From Lachnospiraceae bacterium (lineage in GTDB: Bacteria > Bacillota > Clostridia > Lachnospirales > Lachnospiraceae): a DNA stretch of 64,000 nt. Shown here in pieces: positions 15,565-23,299 of the stretch (the first letter of the stretch is position 1; each line of letters begins with the position of its first letter). Position numbers and translations under genes: made by a program. Location: contig JAJQCZ010000056.1 of the NCBI GenBank assembly GCA_021202465.1, positions 1-64,000 on the forward strand, read 5' to 3'. The notes beneath the pieces were generated by a model. The model was not told the DNA's origin and made no database searches. It was given only the letters and a program-made list of their open reading frames with translations.

Positions 15565-15922
15565 ATGGAGTTGGATTATAAGGCAATCGGGAAACGGATT
15601 AAAATTGCCCGGATTAAAGCTGATCTCACGCAGGAAAAACTCGCTGAGATTATTGATATTTCTCCAACTCACCTAAGCAATATTGAAACAGGCACCACCC
15701 GCGTCAGTCTTACGGTGATTGTAAGCCTCGCCAATGCCCTCTCCGTTACAGCTGACGATCTCCTTTGCGACAGTGTGGTTAAAGCCAGAGTCCAGTTTGA
15801 AAAAGATCTGGCCGACATCTTAAATGACTTGCGATGAATATGAAATACGCATGGTCACCGATATGGCACAGGCGCTCAAAGAAACGCTCCGCCGGGATGC
15901 TCACCTTCGCAAATCATTATAA
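15565..15922 (+). pseudogene. XRE-family regulator with a late frameshift
   Basis: From an ATG with an AAAGGAGGGAGAAC site it encodes a Cro/C1-type HTH: IGKRIKIARIKADLTQEKLA, then SPTHLSNIETGTTRVSLTVI and a ALSVTADDLLCD dimer segment. The frame ends at 15,837 (LNDLR), 90 residues. If one T of the TT at 15,826-15,829 is removed, it continues CDEYEIRMVTDMAQALKETL and RRDAHLRKSL to a stop at 15,920-15,922, giving 118 residues, the natural end of such proteins. So a single-base insertion has clipped the C-terminus. The DNA-binding domain is intact and the short form may still work. A terminator follows directly. Confidence 0.75.
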
Positions 15923-15933
15923 GCTATGTATGG

Positions 15934-15972
15934 AACAGGAACAAGTCCGCAAAAGACCTGTTCCTGTTTTTT
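15934..15972 (+). terminator. Strong terminator of the XRE gene
   Basis: Stem AACAGGAACAAGTC / GACCTGTTCCTGTT (15,934-15,947 and 15,955-15,968; one mismatch), 7-base loop, followed by T residues to 15,972. It lies 11 bases after the restored stop codon, supporting 15,922 as the original end of the gene. Confidence 0.85.
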
Positions 15973-16052
15973 ATCGCGCGTATCCCGGCACTCTCGGTTT
16001 TCCCGGCGTATCCTCCTCCGGTCCGTCATCCATCAGCGCATGGTCCTTTTGA
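15972..16052 (-). pseudogene. Orphan C-terminal coding remnant of an element gene
   Basis: On the minus strand, beginning 11 bases after the ABC permease stop, a short frame reads MDQKDHALMDDGPEED and ends TPGKPRVPGYAR before a stop. The acidic then basic-proline composition and the lack of a ribosome site suggest the tail of a longer mobile-element protein whose body was replaced by the transporter operon. I cannot name the parent. Confidence 0.35.
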
Positions 16053-16063
16053 TCCATTGGTTC

Positions 16064-17287
16064 TTATTTTATTTCAGTCTTTCGATATACCTGATACAGA
16101 ACAGGCAAAATAATAAGGAATAGAGCAGAATAAATTGTTAAAATAATCGGAACTGACCCTATTACTTTCCCACCAATTTCATAAAGAGTAAAGGTTTTAA
16201 TTCCCATATTTATCTGTAAGAGCTGGTCTGGCAAAAGTCCTAATACATCTGATAATACTGAAAATCCGCCCAAAAAGGATGGAATGAATAACAGTACAAA
16301 TGGAATTGTAACAGCTAAAACAGCTGTATGTGTCTTGGCAGATACCAGCATGGAAACAGCTAAAATGAATAATGCTCCCACATATCCACCAATCACGGTT
16401 AAGAGGTATGCCTGCAAATAGGTAATATTGTAAAAACTTTCCCAGAAAGCCCAGCTTGTCTGAATAACACAATTTGCGCCGCCAATACCTGCAACACTAA
16501 ATACTACTGCGGAGTATATCAGAATTACCAACCAGTAAACTCCGGTAATAACAATCAACCCAGCCGCTATTTTAGAAAAAGTCCCCCTATCTCTGCCGTA
16601 CTTTGCGGAAAAGAAAACGGAATCCGCTTTCCATCCAAATTCGTTTGAAAAGATACCTGCTACAAAGAAACTCATAATCAAAACGGTTAGCATAATAATT
16701 GTGGGGGCATATTCCAAAGCAGCAGACCAGCCACCTGCATATTCATAATAAAAAGGAGTCTCCAGTTTTTGATATTGACTAATTAGAAAGGCTTTTTCCT
16801 TTTCACTAAACTGGTCTTTTGCTTCATCAGAATTAAGCCATTTCTCCAGATTTAAGATGCGGTTATCATAAAGCTTTCCGACCTCATCCTCTGATATGCT
16901 GTCTGCTCGGTAATAATTATGTTCCCGAAACTCAGAAAAACCTGAATTGATTAAATTTCTAATATCGGAAAATCCCTGTTTTTTGGAATAGCCAATGTTG
17001 CTGGTTTTAATATCTGTCGGACTATAAGGATAGGTTTCGTTTATCAACCGATTTTGCCGAATGACCTCTCGAAGCACATCTTCTGTAATCAAGCCTTCCC
17101 ATTCCGCTCTTGTATCACGCAAGTACCTTGCTGCCGCAATTCCTGTGTGTGTATTGCCTTCCTCATCCACATAGTCCATGTAAGATATTGCAAAGTAGCA
17201 AGTAACGGCTAAGGCTGCCAGCAATACAATAAGACCGATTTTATTTGCAGTTTTTGAAAATATCTTTTTTATTTCAAATCGAATCAT
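16064..17287 (-). CDS. ABC-2 type transporter permease
   Basis: A 407-residue membrane protein. One helix near the N-terminus (about 18-36) is followed by a large extracytoplasmic loop (about 37-190) with many charged and aromatic residues, then five more helices (about 195-400). This is the usual ABC-2 permease layout, as in YxlG and peptide-export or immunity permeases. It overlaps the ATPase gene by 4 bases (ATGA) and should form the channel for it. The operon (sigma factor, membrane protein, ATPase, permease) resembles sigY-yxl of Bacillus. Substrate unknown; export of, or protection against, an antimicrobial peptide is a guess. Confidence 0.85.
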   Translation of the reverse strand: MIRFEIKKIFSKTANKIGLIVLLAALAVTCYFAISYMDYVDEEGNTHTGIAAARYLRDTRAEWEGLITEDVLREVIRQNRLINETYPYSPTDIKTSNIGYSKKQGFSDIRNLINSGFSEFREHNYYRADSISEDEVGKLYDNRILNLEKWLNSDEAKDQFSEKEKAFLISQYQKLETPFYYEYAGGWSAALEYAPTIIMLTVLIMSFFVAGIFSNEFGWKADSVFFSAKYGRDRGTFSKIAAGLIVITGVYWLVILIYSAVVFSVAGIGGANCVIQTSWAFWESFYNITYLQAYLLTVIGGYVGALFILAVSMLVSAKTHTAVLAVTIPFVLLFIPSFLGGFSVLSDVLGLLPDQLLQINMGIKTFTLYEIGGKVIGSVPIILTIYSALFLIILPVLYQVYRKTEIK

Positions 17288-18162
17288 TCCATGTCACCAC
17301 CCTTTTCTCCAAAATAATACAAAAATACATCTTCCAAATTAGGGCGCACAAGACTTGCATTTTCAAGCGGCTGTCTGTCAGAAATAATTCGTAATTCAAC
17401 ATTACCGTTTTCTGATTTCATATTAGCTACTTTATACTGTTTCATTAACTTTGCTGCTTTTTCATGGGAAGTCTGACAAGCCCATACTTTTTCCGGCATG
17501 GAAGATACGATTTCATCTAAATTCCCTTGCTGCAAAATATTACCGTCTTTCATCAGCCAAATATCCTTTGCAATATACTCCACATCCGAAACAATGTGAG
17601 TAGATAATATAACAATACGGTTTTCTGATAGCTCGCTGATCAGGTTGCGGAAACGTATTCTTTCTGCGGGGTCAAGTCCGGCGGTTGGTTCATCCAAAAT
17701 CAAAATTTTAGGGTCATTAAGTATCGCTTGTGCAATACCAGCCCGACGCTTCATGCCCCCGGACAATTTTCGCATTTTTTTATTGGCAGCTTTAGAAAGT
17801 CCTACCTGTGCAAGTAGTTTGTTTGCTTTTTTCTTTGTCACAATCGGGCGAATACCTTTTAAGGCTGCGATGTATAAAAGATAATCTTTTACTGTAAATT
17901 CTGGATAAAATCCAAATTCTTGTGGCAAATATCCTAAAAGATTCCGGTACTCGCCGCCCATTCCCCCAATATCCTGCCCGTCACATAATATCTTTCCACT
18001 TGTAGGGGTCAGCAGTGAGCATATCATTTTCATTAAAGTGGTTTTTCCAGCACCATTGACACCTAAAAGTCCATACACACCATTTGAAATCGTAAGATTC
18101 AGGTTGTTTACTGCTCGAAAATTTCCAAACTCTTTTGTCAAATTAACTAATTGTAGTTCCAC
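17284..18162 (-). CDS. ABC transporter ATP-binding protein
   Basis: A 292-residue ATPase. Walker A is GLLGVNGAGKTTLMK, the Q-loop is LLGYLPQEFGFYPEFT, the signature is KLSGGMKRRAGIAQ, Walker B is [13 protein letters not shown] and the H-loop is ILSTHIVSDVEYI. The C-terminal 70 residues form the accessory domain typical of ABC-2 exporters. It overlaps the permease downstream by 4 bases and the membrane-protein gene upstream by 20 bases, so all are one transcript. It energises the 16,064 permease. Confidence 0.93.
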   Translation of the reverse strand: MELQLVNLTKEFGNFRAVNNLNLTISNGVYGLLGVNGAGKTTLMKMICSLLTPTSGKILCDGQDIGGMGGEYRNLLGYLPQEFGFYPEFTVKDYLLYIAALKGIRPIVTKKKANKLLAQVGLSKAANKKMRKLSGGMKRRAGIAQAILNDPKILILDEPTAGLDPAERIRFRNLISELSENRIVILSTHIVSDVEYIAKDIWLMKDGNILQQGNLDEIVSSMPEKVWACQTSHEKAAKLMKQYKVANMKSENGNVELRIISDRQPLENASLVRPNLEDVFLYYFGEKGGDME

Positions 18163-18907
18163 TTAAATCCACCTCCCAGTATTTATTACAATCAAATATG
18201 GTTTTATAAATTGCACCAATCAGAAAAACAACAGCAGTTCCAAACAAAGCATACCAAACCGGAAGTGTAATGAGAACGTAAATGGTTTCGTTATTGATAA
18301 TGAACCACCATATTCCACTCCATAACAGGCAGAGAATAATGGAAGTTCCCTCATTTACACGACTATTGCTACACAACGTACCAAAGCAAATGCAAGCAGT
18401 CACCACGGCTGGAAACAAAAACTGGATGACAATTTCTGATAGTGCGAGATTGACACTTCCTTTAAGTGTGATACAAAACAGGCTTATCATAAATAAATCG
18501 ACAATTCCAAATAGAAAAATTCTGGCTGCATAAATCTGTCGCAATGAGTAAAGGCAGGTCGCTTCTATCTGCATACAGTCACAAGATTTGTTTTTCCAAA
18601 ATTCCGGTATCACCAGAACAATAAAGAGTACCCCTATCATACCTAACATTCTTATCACATACCTATTGTCTAAAAGGTATGGCAAAAGGGTTGCAGTAGT
18701 CCATAACAAAAGCATTTGTAACAGCCACCACCGCTTGCGTATAAGATGTAACTCTGTCCATAAAAATTCCCAATACGTTAGTTGCTTTTCCTGCTCAACG
18801 GAGCAATAGCTTTCTATTGATTTTCTTACGGTTTCTTTTATGTGCTGTTCATCAGGAATAATATCCTGATTTTCCCGATACCTTTTGAGTTGTTCTTCAA
18901 TATTCAC
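18143..18907 (-). CDS. Membrane protein, possible anti-sigma or accessory transporter subunit
   Basis: A 254-residue protein with a cytoplasmic N-terminus of about 65 residues (LKRYRENQDIIPDEQHIKET), then six hydrophobic helices. It lies between an ECF sigma gene (4-base gap) and an ABC ATPase (20-base overlap). Membrane proteins with such a soluble head next to sigma genes often hold the sigma factor inactive, so anti-sigma activity is a reasonable inference; alternatively it is a second permease-like subunit. I see no zinc-binding HXXXCXXC motif of classical anti-sigma factors. Confidence 0.65.
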   Translation of the reverse strand: MNIEEQLKRYRENQDIIPDEQHIKETVRKSIESYCSVEQEKQLTYWEFLWTELHLIRKRWWLLQMLLLWTTATLLPYLLDNRYVIRMLGMIGVLFIVLVIPEFWKNKSCDCMQIEATCLYSLRQIYAARIFLFGIVDLFMISLFCITLKGSVNLALSEIVIQFLFPAVVTACICFGTLCSNSRVNEGTSIILCLLWSGIWWFIINNETIYVLITLPVWYALFGTAVVFLIGAIYKTIFDCNKYWEVDLSGTTIS

Positions 18908-18911
18908 AAAA

Positions 18912-19436
18912 TCACTCCTCCCTTAGCAGTCTTTCTAAATGTGTTTTTGCCTGTTTTACCCGATATTTTACTAATGGCAAACCTATTTGTAAGGTGCTGG
19001 ATATTTCTGTAAGTTTCAGTTCCTGAAAGTAATACAAGATAATAACTTCTCTTAATTCAGCGGGTAATTTATCCAGAGCTGCCTTAATCGTCAGCCTGTT
19101 AAGAAGCTCGTCTGTTTCAGGAGGATGTAAACCATCTTGTGTTTCTAAAGACTGTTCCTCCAATAAACTTTCACGGATTTTTTTATAAGAGTCCCGGCAA
19201 AGATTTCCAGCAATCGTATACAAATAATTTTTGGTTTTTCCCATATAACGGTAATCAGACAATTTCTCAAAGAAGCGCAAAAATGTTTCCTGTGTTAAAT
19301 CTTCTGCGGTTGATGTATCGGGGCAATGATAGTTACAATAGTCCAGTATTTCTTTATAGTATTTGCGAACAAATACATCAAAAGCATTTTCGTCTCCACG
19401 CTTCATTTTTTGCAGTAACAAAAAATCTATATCCAC
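18912..19436 (-). CDS. ECF-type RNA polymerase sigma factor
   Basis: A 174-residue sigma-70 family protein. Region 2 lies at about residues 10-80 (AFDVFVRKYYKEILDYCNYH, AEDLTQETFLRFFEKL) and region 4 at about 115-172 (LDKLPAELREVIILYYFQEL, LTEISSTLQIGLPLVKYRVK), with no region 1 or 3. It starts at a GTG preceded by GGAAAGGAGGATTTC. It heads the operon with the membrane protein and ABC transporter and probably activates its own promoter within 19,437-19,520, as ECF factors usually do. The inducing signal is unknown. Confidence 0.92.
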   Translation of the reverse strand: MDIDFLLLQKMKRGDENAFDVFVRKYYKEILDYCNYHCPDTSTAEDLTQETFLRFFEKLSDYRYMGKTKNYLYTIAGNLCRDSYKKIRESLLEEQSLETQDGLHPPETDELLNRLTIKAALDKLPAELREVIILYYFQELKLTEISSTLQIGLPLVKYRVKQAKTHLERLLREE

Positions 19437-19746
19437 GAAATCCTCCTTTCCCGTTATTGAAAGTCAATGCGCATTTTTCTTTCTACCATGTATAACGAAT
19501 GAACACTGCAAAAAGATAGTGTTGTTTTTATTATTTTCTCTTTTTGAAAAAGTTTTTAAGATAGCAACAGCGGCAACATGACGTTTACGCCAGATCGCCG
19601 CTGTTTTCTGCTTATTTTTATTATTATACTGGAAATGACTTTTAACTTCAATAGATAGGATATGAATTATTTAAGCTAATTATGGGAACTGTACAAGCAT
19701 ATCCAAAAGGAAAGGTGAACAGTAAAATGTAGTAGGGTGAATTGAT
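19437..19746. other. Divergent intergenic region with a hairpin
   Basis: This 310-base AT-rich stretch separates the sigma gene (minus) from an XRE gene (plus). It holds the unmapped sigma-operon promoter and a stem AACAGCGGC / GCCGCTGTT (19,566-19,574 and 19,597-19,605) followed on the plus strand by TTCTGCTTATTTTTATT, a possible terminator for a lost plus-strand gene. I see no coding sequence. Confidence 0.5.
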
Positions 19747-20049
19747 ATGGCAAAAAGACCAGTACCGTTATATGACTTCGCAGCTTTCGGGCAAGCAATA
19801 AAAGCAGCCCGGACGGGTAGAAATGAGAGCCGCAAAGATGTAAGCGACGCTATGAACATTTCCCCGCGCTATCTTGCTAATATTGAGAACAAAGGGCAAC
19901 AGCCAAGTTTGCAGATTTTCTATGAGCTTGTTACCCGTTACAATATATCCGTAGACCAGTTCTTTTTCCCGGACAAAGATACCGAGAAAAGCACACAACG
20001 GCGGCAGCTCGACGCTATGCTTGACAGTATGAGCGACAAGGGCATACAG
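19747..20049 (+). pseudogene. XRE-family regulator, C-terminus replaced at a junction
   Basis: The frame opens at an ATG with an AGGGTGAATTGAT site and encodes a Cro/C1 HTH: FGQAIKAARTGRNESRKDV, then NISPRYLANIENKGQQPSLQ and SVDQFFFPDKDTEK. Such regulators occur near replication genes of Tn1549-like elements. After MLDSMSDKGIQ (about 20,049) the sequence becomes the antisense of the RepA-like gene, and the frame drifts to a chance stop at 20,118. The regulatory domain survives, but the last 10-20 native residues are lost. Confidence 0.7.
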
Positions 20050-20822
20050 TCAAGGACAAAACGGATATGTTCGCTATCCAGTTTCATAAACTTTGCTTTC
20101 ACAAGCTCTGCCGGGTAATCGTCCCCGGCGATACGGATTTTCTTTCTTGTGGTACAGACGGTTTCAAGGATAATCTCAACGATTTCGTCCAGACGGTCTT
20201 TATCCATGTGCTTATCTTGCAGGAGAATGTCATAGTCGATATTGTCCTTGATGATTTCCTCGTAAATCTCAAATGCGCTCTGCGAAGCCGCTTCCTTTCG
20301 TTTCCGTTCCGACGGCGCAGCCGTTTCGTCCTCCAACGGAGAGGGGTTAGGGGAAAGGATAGGAATGGAATCGGTATTTAATAAATCCGTATTTGATTTT
20401 TCTTTTTTTGGTAAATTAGTTGTTTGTATATCTTTATTTAATTGCATTGGATTTTCCAACGTAGGTTTTTCCAACGTAGGATTATCCAATGTTGGATTTT
20501 CCAATGTAGGTAAATCCAATGTAGGTGTCTGCGGCTGTTCGTAAATCACATAATCTGCACCCCGCAGGCGTCCCTTAGCGTCGCGCTCCCTTGACCGCAC
20601 AATATATCCGGCACGTTCCAGTTCCCGGACAGCTTCGCGGATAGCGTCGATTTTCTCCCGGTTGATCTGGAACAGCCCCGCAAGGGTATAGTCCCAATCC
20701 TCCGGCAAGGACAGCATTTGTGATAAAAGCCCCTTTGCCTTTAGGGATAATTCTTTGTTGCGTAAGTGGTGGTTGCTCATTACGGTATAGCCCTTGTTGC
20801 GCTCCACTCGGAAAACTGCCAT
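19938..20822 (-). pseudogene. RepA-like replication initiator (DUF6017 type), 3'-truncated
   Basis: From the ATG at 20,822 (GGAGTGATGAAGCT upstream) the protein begins MAVFRVERNKGYTVMSNHHL and continues with LPEDWDYTLAGLFQINREKI, a winged-helix replication-initiator domain common in Clostridia conjugative elements. A linker with five TL-x-x-P repeats follows, then a C-terminal domain (about 195-270, AGDDYPAELVKAKFMKLDSE). Native homology stops at VLDCM, near 20,048, where the sequence joins the opposing XRE gene, and the remaining 37 codons to 19,938 are XRE antisense. Initiation by the N-terminal domain might survive, but loss of the C-terminus suggests inactivity. A 15-base inverted repeat lies just upstream. 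Confidence 0.7.
20455..20535 (-). repeat. In-frame 15-base tandem repeat in repA
   Basis: Five imperfect copies of a 15-base unit (plus strand of the type TCCAAYGTAGGNNWW) encode PTLDL, PTLEN, PTLDN, PTLEK and PTLEN. The unit is exactly five codons, so copy number can change without breaking the frame. Confidence 0.75.
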
Positions 20823-20847
20823 AGCTTCATCACTCCTTTGTTGTGGA

Positions 20848-20965
20848 TTTGTTACGCAGTAGAACGGCGATTTTGAGGGATAAGGTATCAATCCCTTACT
20901 GCCGTAAAAGTGTGTCCGCAAAGCTCCTTGTAGCAAGGCTTTTTTTGCCCCTACTGCGTAACAAA
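20848..20965. repeat. Perfect 15-base inverted repeat upstream of repA
   Basis: TTTGTTACGCAGTAG (20,848-20,862) and its exact reverse complement CTACTGCGTAACAAA (20,951-20,965) flank 88 bases immediately upstream of the repA start. Such dyads near initiator genes may serve as replication origin or initiator binding site; here that is inference. Confidence 0.6.
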
Positions 20966-21291
20966 GGGCATGAAAAAAACGGCGTTCCTGTTCTCCCAGC
21001 GTGGGAGTAGAAACGCCGCTTGTGCGGTCTGTATTTAATTTTCGGTTTTGCTGTGCTATACTGATGTTGTTACCCTGTTTGGTTGGTGTATCGCAGGATT
21101 GAGGGCGGCATATCAAGGCTCTTTCCCCATTCGTAGTAAATTGGTAGTAAAATCAAGCCCGCACCTTGCGAAAATGCCCGTAAATCAAGGGGTTTCAGAG
21201 ATAATCAACAATTTTAATCATAAAAAACAAGGTCAGAACACGCCAAATTTTTTCAAACCACGCCAAACATAATCAGAGCCATAGATGCAAG

Positions 21292-21326
21292 AAAACCCCG
21301 GAAAATGCTGTATTTCCGGGGTTTTT
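21292..21326. terminator. Bidirectional terminator
   Basis: Stem CCCCGGAAA / TTTCCGGGG (21,296-21,304 and 21,313-21,321) flanked by AAAA and TTTTT, so it can stop transcription from both sides, separating the island from the rpsI operon. Confidence 0.8.
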
Positions 21327-21349
21327 GACCTGTTTTGATTCTTTCCTGC

Positions 21350-21494
21350 GGATTACTGCGAATGCAAGCAACACCTCGATTCCGCTTCGCTTCATCTCGG
21401 TCGTTTCTTGCATTCCAATGAATCCAGCCAAACAAAAAGACTCCTGAATGCAAGCATTCGGAGTCTCTTTGTCTGTCTGGATTCGCAGTAATCC
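21350..21494. repeat. Nested inverted repeats abutting the rpsI stop codon
   Basis: Outer arms GGATTACTGCGAAT (21,350-21,363) and ATTCGCAGTAATCC (21,481-21,494) are perfect complements. Inside lie GAATGCAAG (21,360-21,368) / CTTGCATTC (21,407-21,415), and GAATGC again within the terminator stem at 21,446. The 3' end of rpsI is a known integration target of conjugative elements in other Firmicutes, so this could be an attachment-site relic. Confidence 0.5.
21431..21466 (-). terminator. Terminator of the rplM-rpsI transcript
   Basis: Minus-strand stem AGACTCC-GAATGC / GCATTC-A-GGAGTCT followed by TTTTTGTTT. It lies about 30 bases after the rpsI stop. Confidence 0.85.
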
Positions 21495-21884
21495 TTATCT
21501 TTTCGAAAACTGCGGTGCACGACGAGCCGCTTTGAGGCCGTATTTCTTTCTCTCCTTCATACGAGGATCTCTCGTCAGGAATCCGGCCTTCTTCAGGACG
21601 GGACGGGTCTCGGGGTCTGCCTGAAGCAGAGCACGGGAGATGCCATGACGGATCGCACCGGCCTGGCCGGTGAAGCCGCCACCATGCACATTCACCAGAA
21701 CATCGAATTTACCGGTGTTCTGCGTAGCCTCCAGGGGCTGGCGCACGACGACCTTCAGGGTCTCCATGCCAAAATAATCATCAATGTCTCTCTTATTGAT
21801 CGTAATCTTTCCAGTGCCAGGTGTCAGATACACGCGGGCAATGCTTTTCTTTCTTCTTCCGGTTCCATAATATCTGTCTGCCAT
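21495..21884 (-). CDS. rpsI: 30S ribosomal protein S9
   Basis: A 129-residue S9. [19 protein letters not shown] begins the globular body, [19 protein letters not shown] is the conserved centre, and the tail [17 protein letters not shown] reaches the P-site tRNA through its last Lys-Arg. It is intact to the final residue although the adjacent DNA is island sequence, so any insertion lay outside the gene. It follows rplM by 27 bases, the standard pair. Confidence 0.98.
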   Translation of the reverse strand: MADRYYGTGRRKKSIARVYLTPGTGKITINKRDIDDYFGMETLKVVVRQPLEATQNTGKFDVLVNVHGGGFTGQAGAIRHGISRALLQADPETRPVLKKAGFLTRDPRMKERKKYGLKAARRAPQFSKR

Positions 21885-21911
21885 GATCGTATTCCTCCTT
21901 TCTACACCCGA

Positions 21912-22340
21912 TTAAAATGTCAGCGCTTCCGGCTTCTGAGCCTGCTGCTCATGCTCCGGTCCGGCGTATACATGCAGCTTCTTATACATCTCGCGTCCCA
22001 GCGGTCCTTTGGGAAGCATTCCCTTGACGGCAAGCTCGACGACCTTTTCAGGCTTCTTGTTCATCATCTCACGCAGGGTGGTTTCCTTCATACCACCGAC
22101 ATAATCGGAATGATGATAGTAAATCTTCTGATCCAGTTTCTTGCCGGTCGCCTTGACCTTCGCTGCATTGACAACGATCACATAGTCGCCGGTATCGATG
22201 TGGGGTGTGAAAGTCGGTTTATTTTTCCCTCTCAGAACCTTGGCAACTTCAGATGCCAAACGACCTAAAGTCTTACCCTCAGCGTCCACGACATACCATT
22301 TTCTCTCAATGGTGGACGGGCTGGCCATATAACTCTTCAT
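21912..22340 (-). CDS. rplM: 50S ribosomal protein L13
   Basis: A 142-residue L13, an early assembly protein of the large subunit. [20 protein letters not shown] and [39 protein letters not shown] are signature stretches. A strong AATAAGGAGG site precedes the ATG. It is transcribed with rpsI from its own promoter about 115 bases upstream, with a leader of about 107 bases that may carry autogenous control. Confidence 0.98.
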   Translation of the reverse strand: MKSYMASPSTIERKWYVVDAEGKTLGRLASEVAKVLRGKNKPTFTPHIDTGDYVIVVNAAKVKATGKKLDQKIYYHHSDYVGGMKETTLREMMNKKPEKVVELAVKGMLPKGPLGREMYKKLHVYAGPEHEQQAQKPEALTF

Positions 22341-22453
22341 TGGTTGGGCCTCCTTATTATCTCAATCATGATTCATCTCAAGCTGACACAAAATGGAAAG
22401 CACATCACCGGGGCATTGGATATCTGTACAATCATCTGATGTCGCACTAAGCC

Positions 22454-22482
22454 AGTATAATACACTGCCCGTGGCGTGTCAA
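22454..22482 (-). promoter_or_regulatory. Promoter of rplM-rpsI
   Basis: Minus strand TTGACA (22,477-22,482), 17-base spacer, TATACT (22,454-22,459). The -35 overlaps the truA stop codon, so rplM-rpsI can be expressed apart from the upstream operon. Confidence 0.8.
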
Positions 22483-23291
22483 GCATTTTTCGGAGGATTT
22501 TCTGCCGGAATTTCACTGCTGATTTCCTTGTTTTTCAAGGCTTTCCAGGGATCCTCATCCAGTGAGATTTCCATCAGGCACAGTCCTTCCGGCGGCGCAG
22601 TCGGACCGGCCAGCGCACGATCACAGCCTGCCAGGATCTCTGCCACCCGCTCCGGCGGCAGAGCGCCGCGCCCGACCTGGATCAGGGTTCCGGCGATGAT
22701 CCGCACCATATTGTAGAGGAAACCGGTTCCCTGGACGTGAAGGATAACACAGCAGCCCTCCCGGCGCACAGACAGCGCCAGGATGCGCCGCACCGTCGTC
22801 TCAGCTTCCGTCCGCGGCGAGCAGAAGCTTTTAAAGTCGTGCTCTCCCACCAGACAGACGGCGGCTTCCTGCATTCTTTTTTCGTCCAGAGGTGCATGGA
22901 TCCAGCTGGCATACCGGCGGTTCACCGGATTGGGGAAACGGCTGTTCCAGATCGTATATTCATAGGTCTTTTTGCTGCCGCATTTTCGTGGATGAAAAGG
23001 CAGCGGCACCTCACAGGAGTCCTGCACGACAATGTCCGCAGGCAGGCTCTGGTTCAGGGCAAAGCAGATCTTCTCCGGCGGAATCCGTGTCTCTGTGTCA
23101 AATACACACAGGTTCCCCAGCGCATGCACCCCAGAATCGGTCCGGCTTGCCCCTTTGACCCGGATGTCTTCCCGCAGAAGGCGGCTCAGTTCACGATTTA
23201 AGACCGTTTCCACGGTAAGGGCCTCCGGCTGCCACTGCCAGCCGCAGTATGCCGTGCCGTCATATGACACGGTCAGCATGATTCTCTTCAT
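22479..23291 (-). CDS. truA: tRNA pseudouridine(38-40) synthase
   Basis: A 270-residue TruA. It converts uridines 38-40 of the tRNA anticodon arm to pseudouridine. The catalytic aspartate is in ASRTDSGVHALGN; MLTVSYDGTAYCGWQWQP is the N-terminal strand and FLYNMVRIIAGTLIQVGRG the C-terminal signature. I start at the ATG at 23,291, where homology begins; the longer frame upstream is antisense-type filler within the ecfT end region. It follows ecfT by 8 bases in the usual Firmicutes order. Confidence 0.95.
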   Translation of the reverse strand: MKRIMLTVSYDGTAYCGWQWQPEALTVETVLNRELSRLLREDIRVKGASRTDSGVHALGNLCVFDTETRIPPEKICFALNQSLPADIVVQDSCEVPLPFHPRKCGSKKTYEYTIWNSRFPNPVNRRYASWIHAPLDEKRMQEAAVCLVGEHDFKSFCSPRTEAETTVRRILALSVRREGCCVILHVQGTGFLYNMVRIIAGTLIQVGRGALPPERVAEILAGCDRALAGPTAPPEGLCLMEISLDEDPWKALKNKEISSEIPAENPPKNA

Positions 23292-23299
23292 CACAGACC

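Larger units (their letters stand above)
20823..21494. other. Non-coding region between the repA remnant and rpsI
   Basis: No convincing gene is present in these 672 bases. Notable structures are a perfect 15-base inverted repeat (20,848-20,862 and 20,951-20,965), a hairpin GGCGTT / AACGCC at about 20,982-21,019, a bidirectional terminator at 21,292-21,326, the rpsI terminator at 21,431-21,466 and a 14-base inverted repeat (21,350-21,363 and 21,481-21,494) whose right arm touches the rpsI stop codon. This is where the island joins the chromosome. Confidence 0.6.

Noticed and set aside
20455-20535. Short regular repeats that could suggest a CRISPR array
   Set aside because: The unit is 15 bases with no unique spacers and lies in frame inside repA.
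21253-21453. A 66-codon minus-strand frame beside rpsI
   Set aside because: It spans two terminators and the inverted repeats and has no ribosome site or known similarity.
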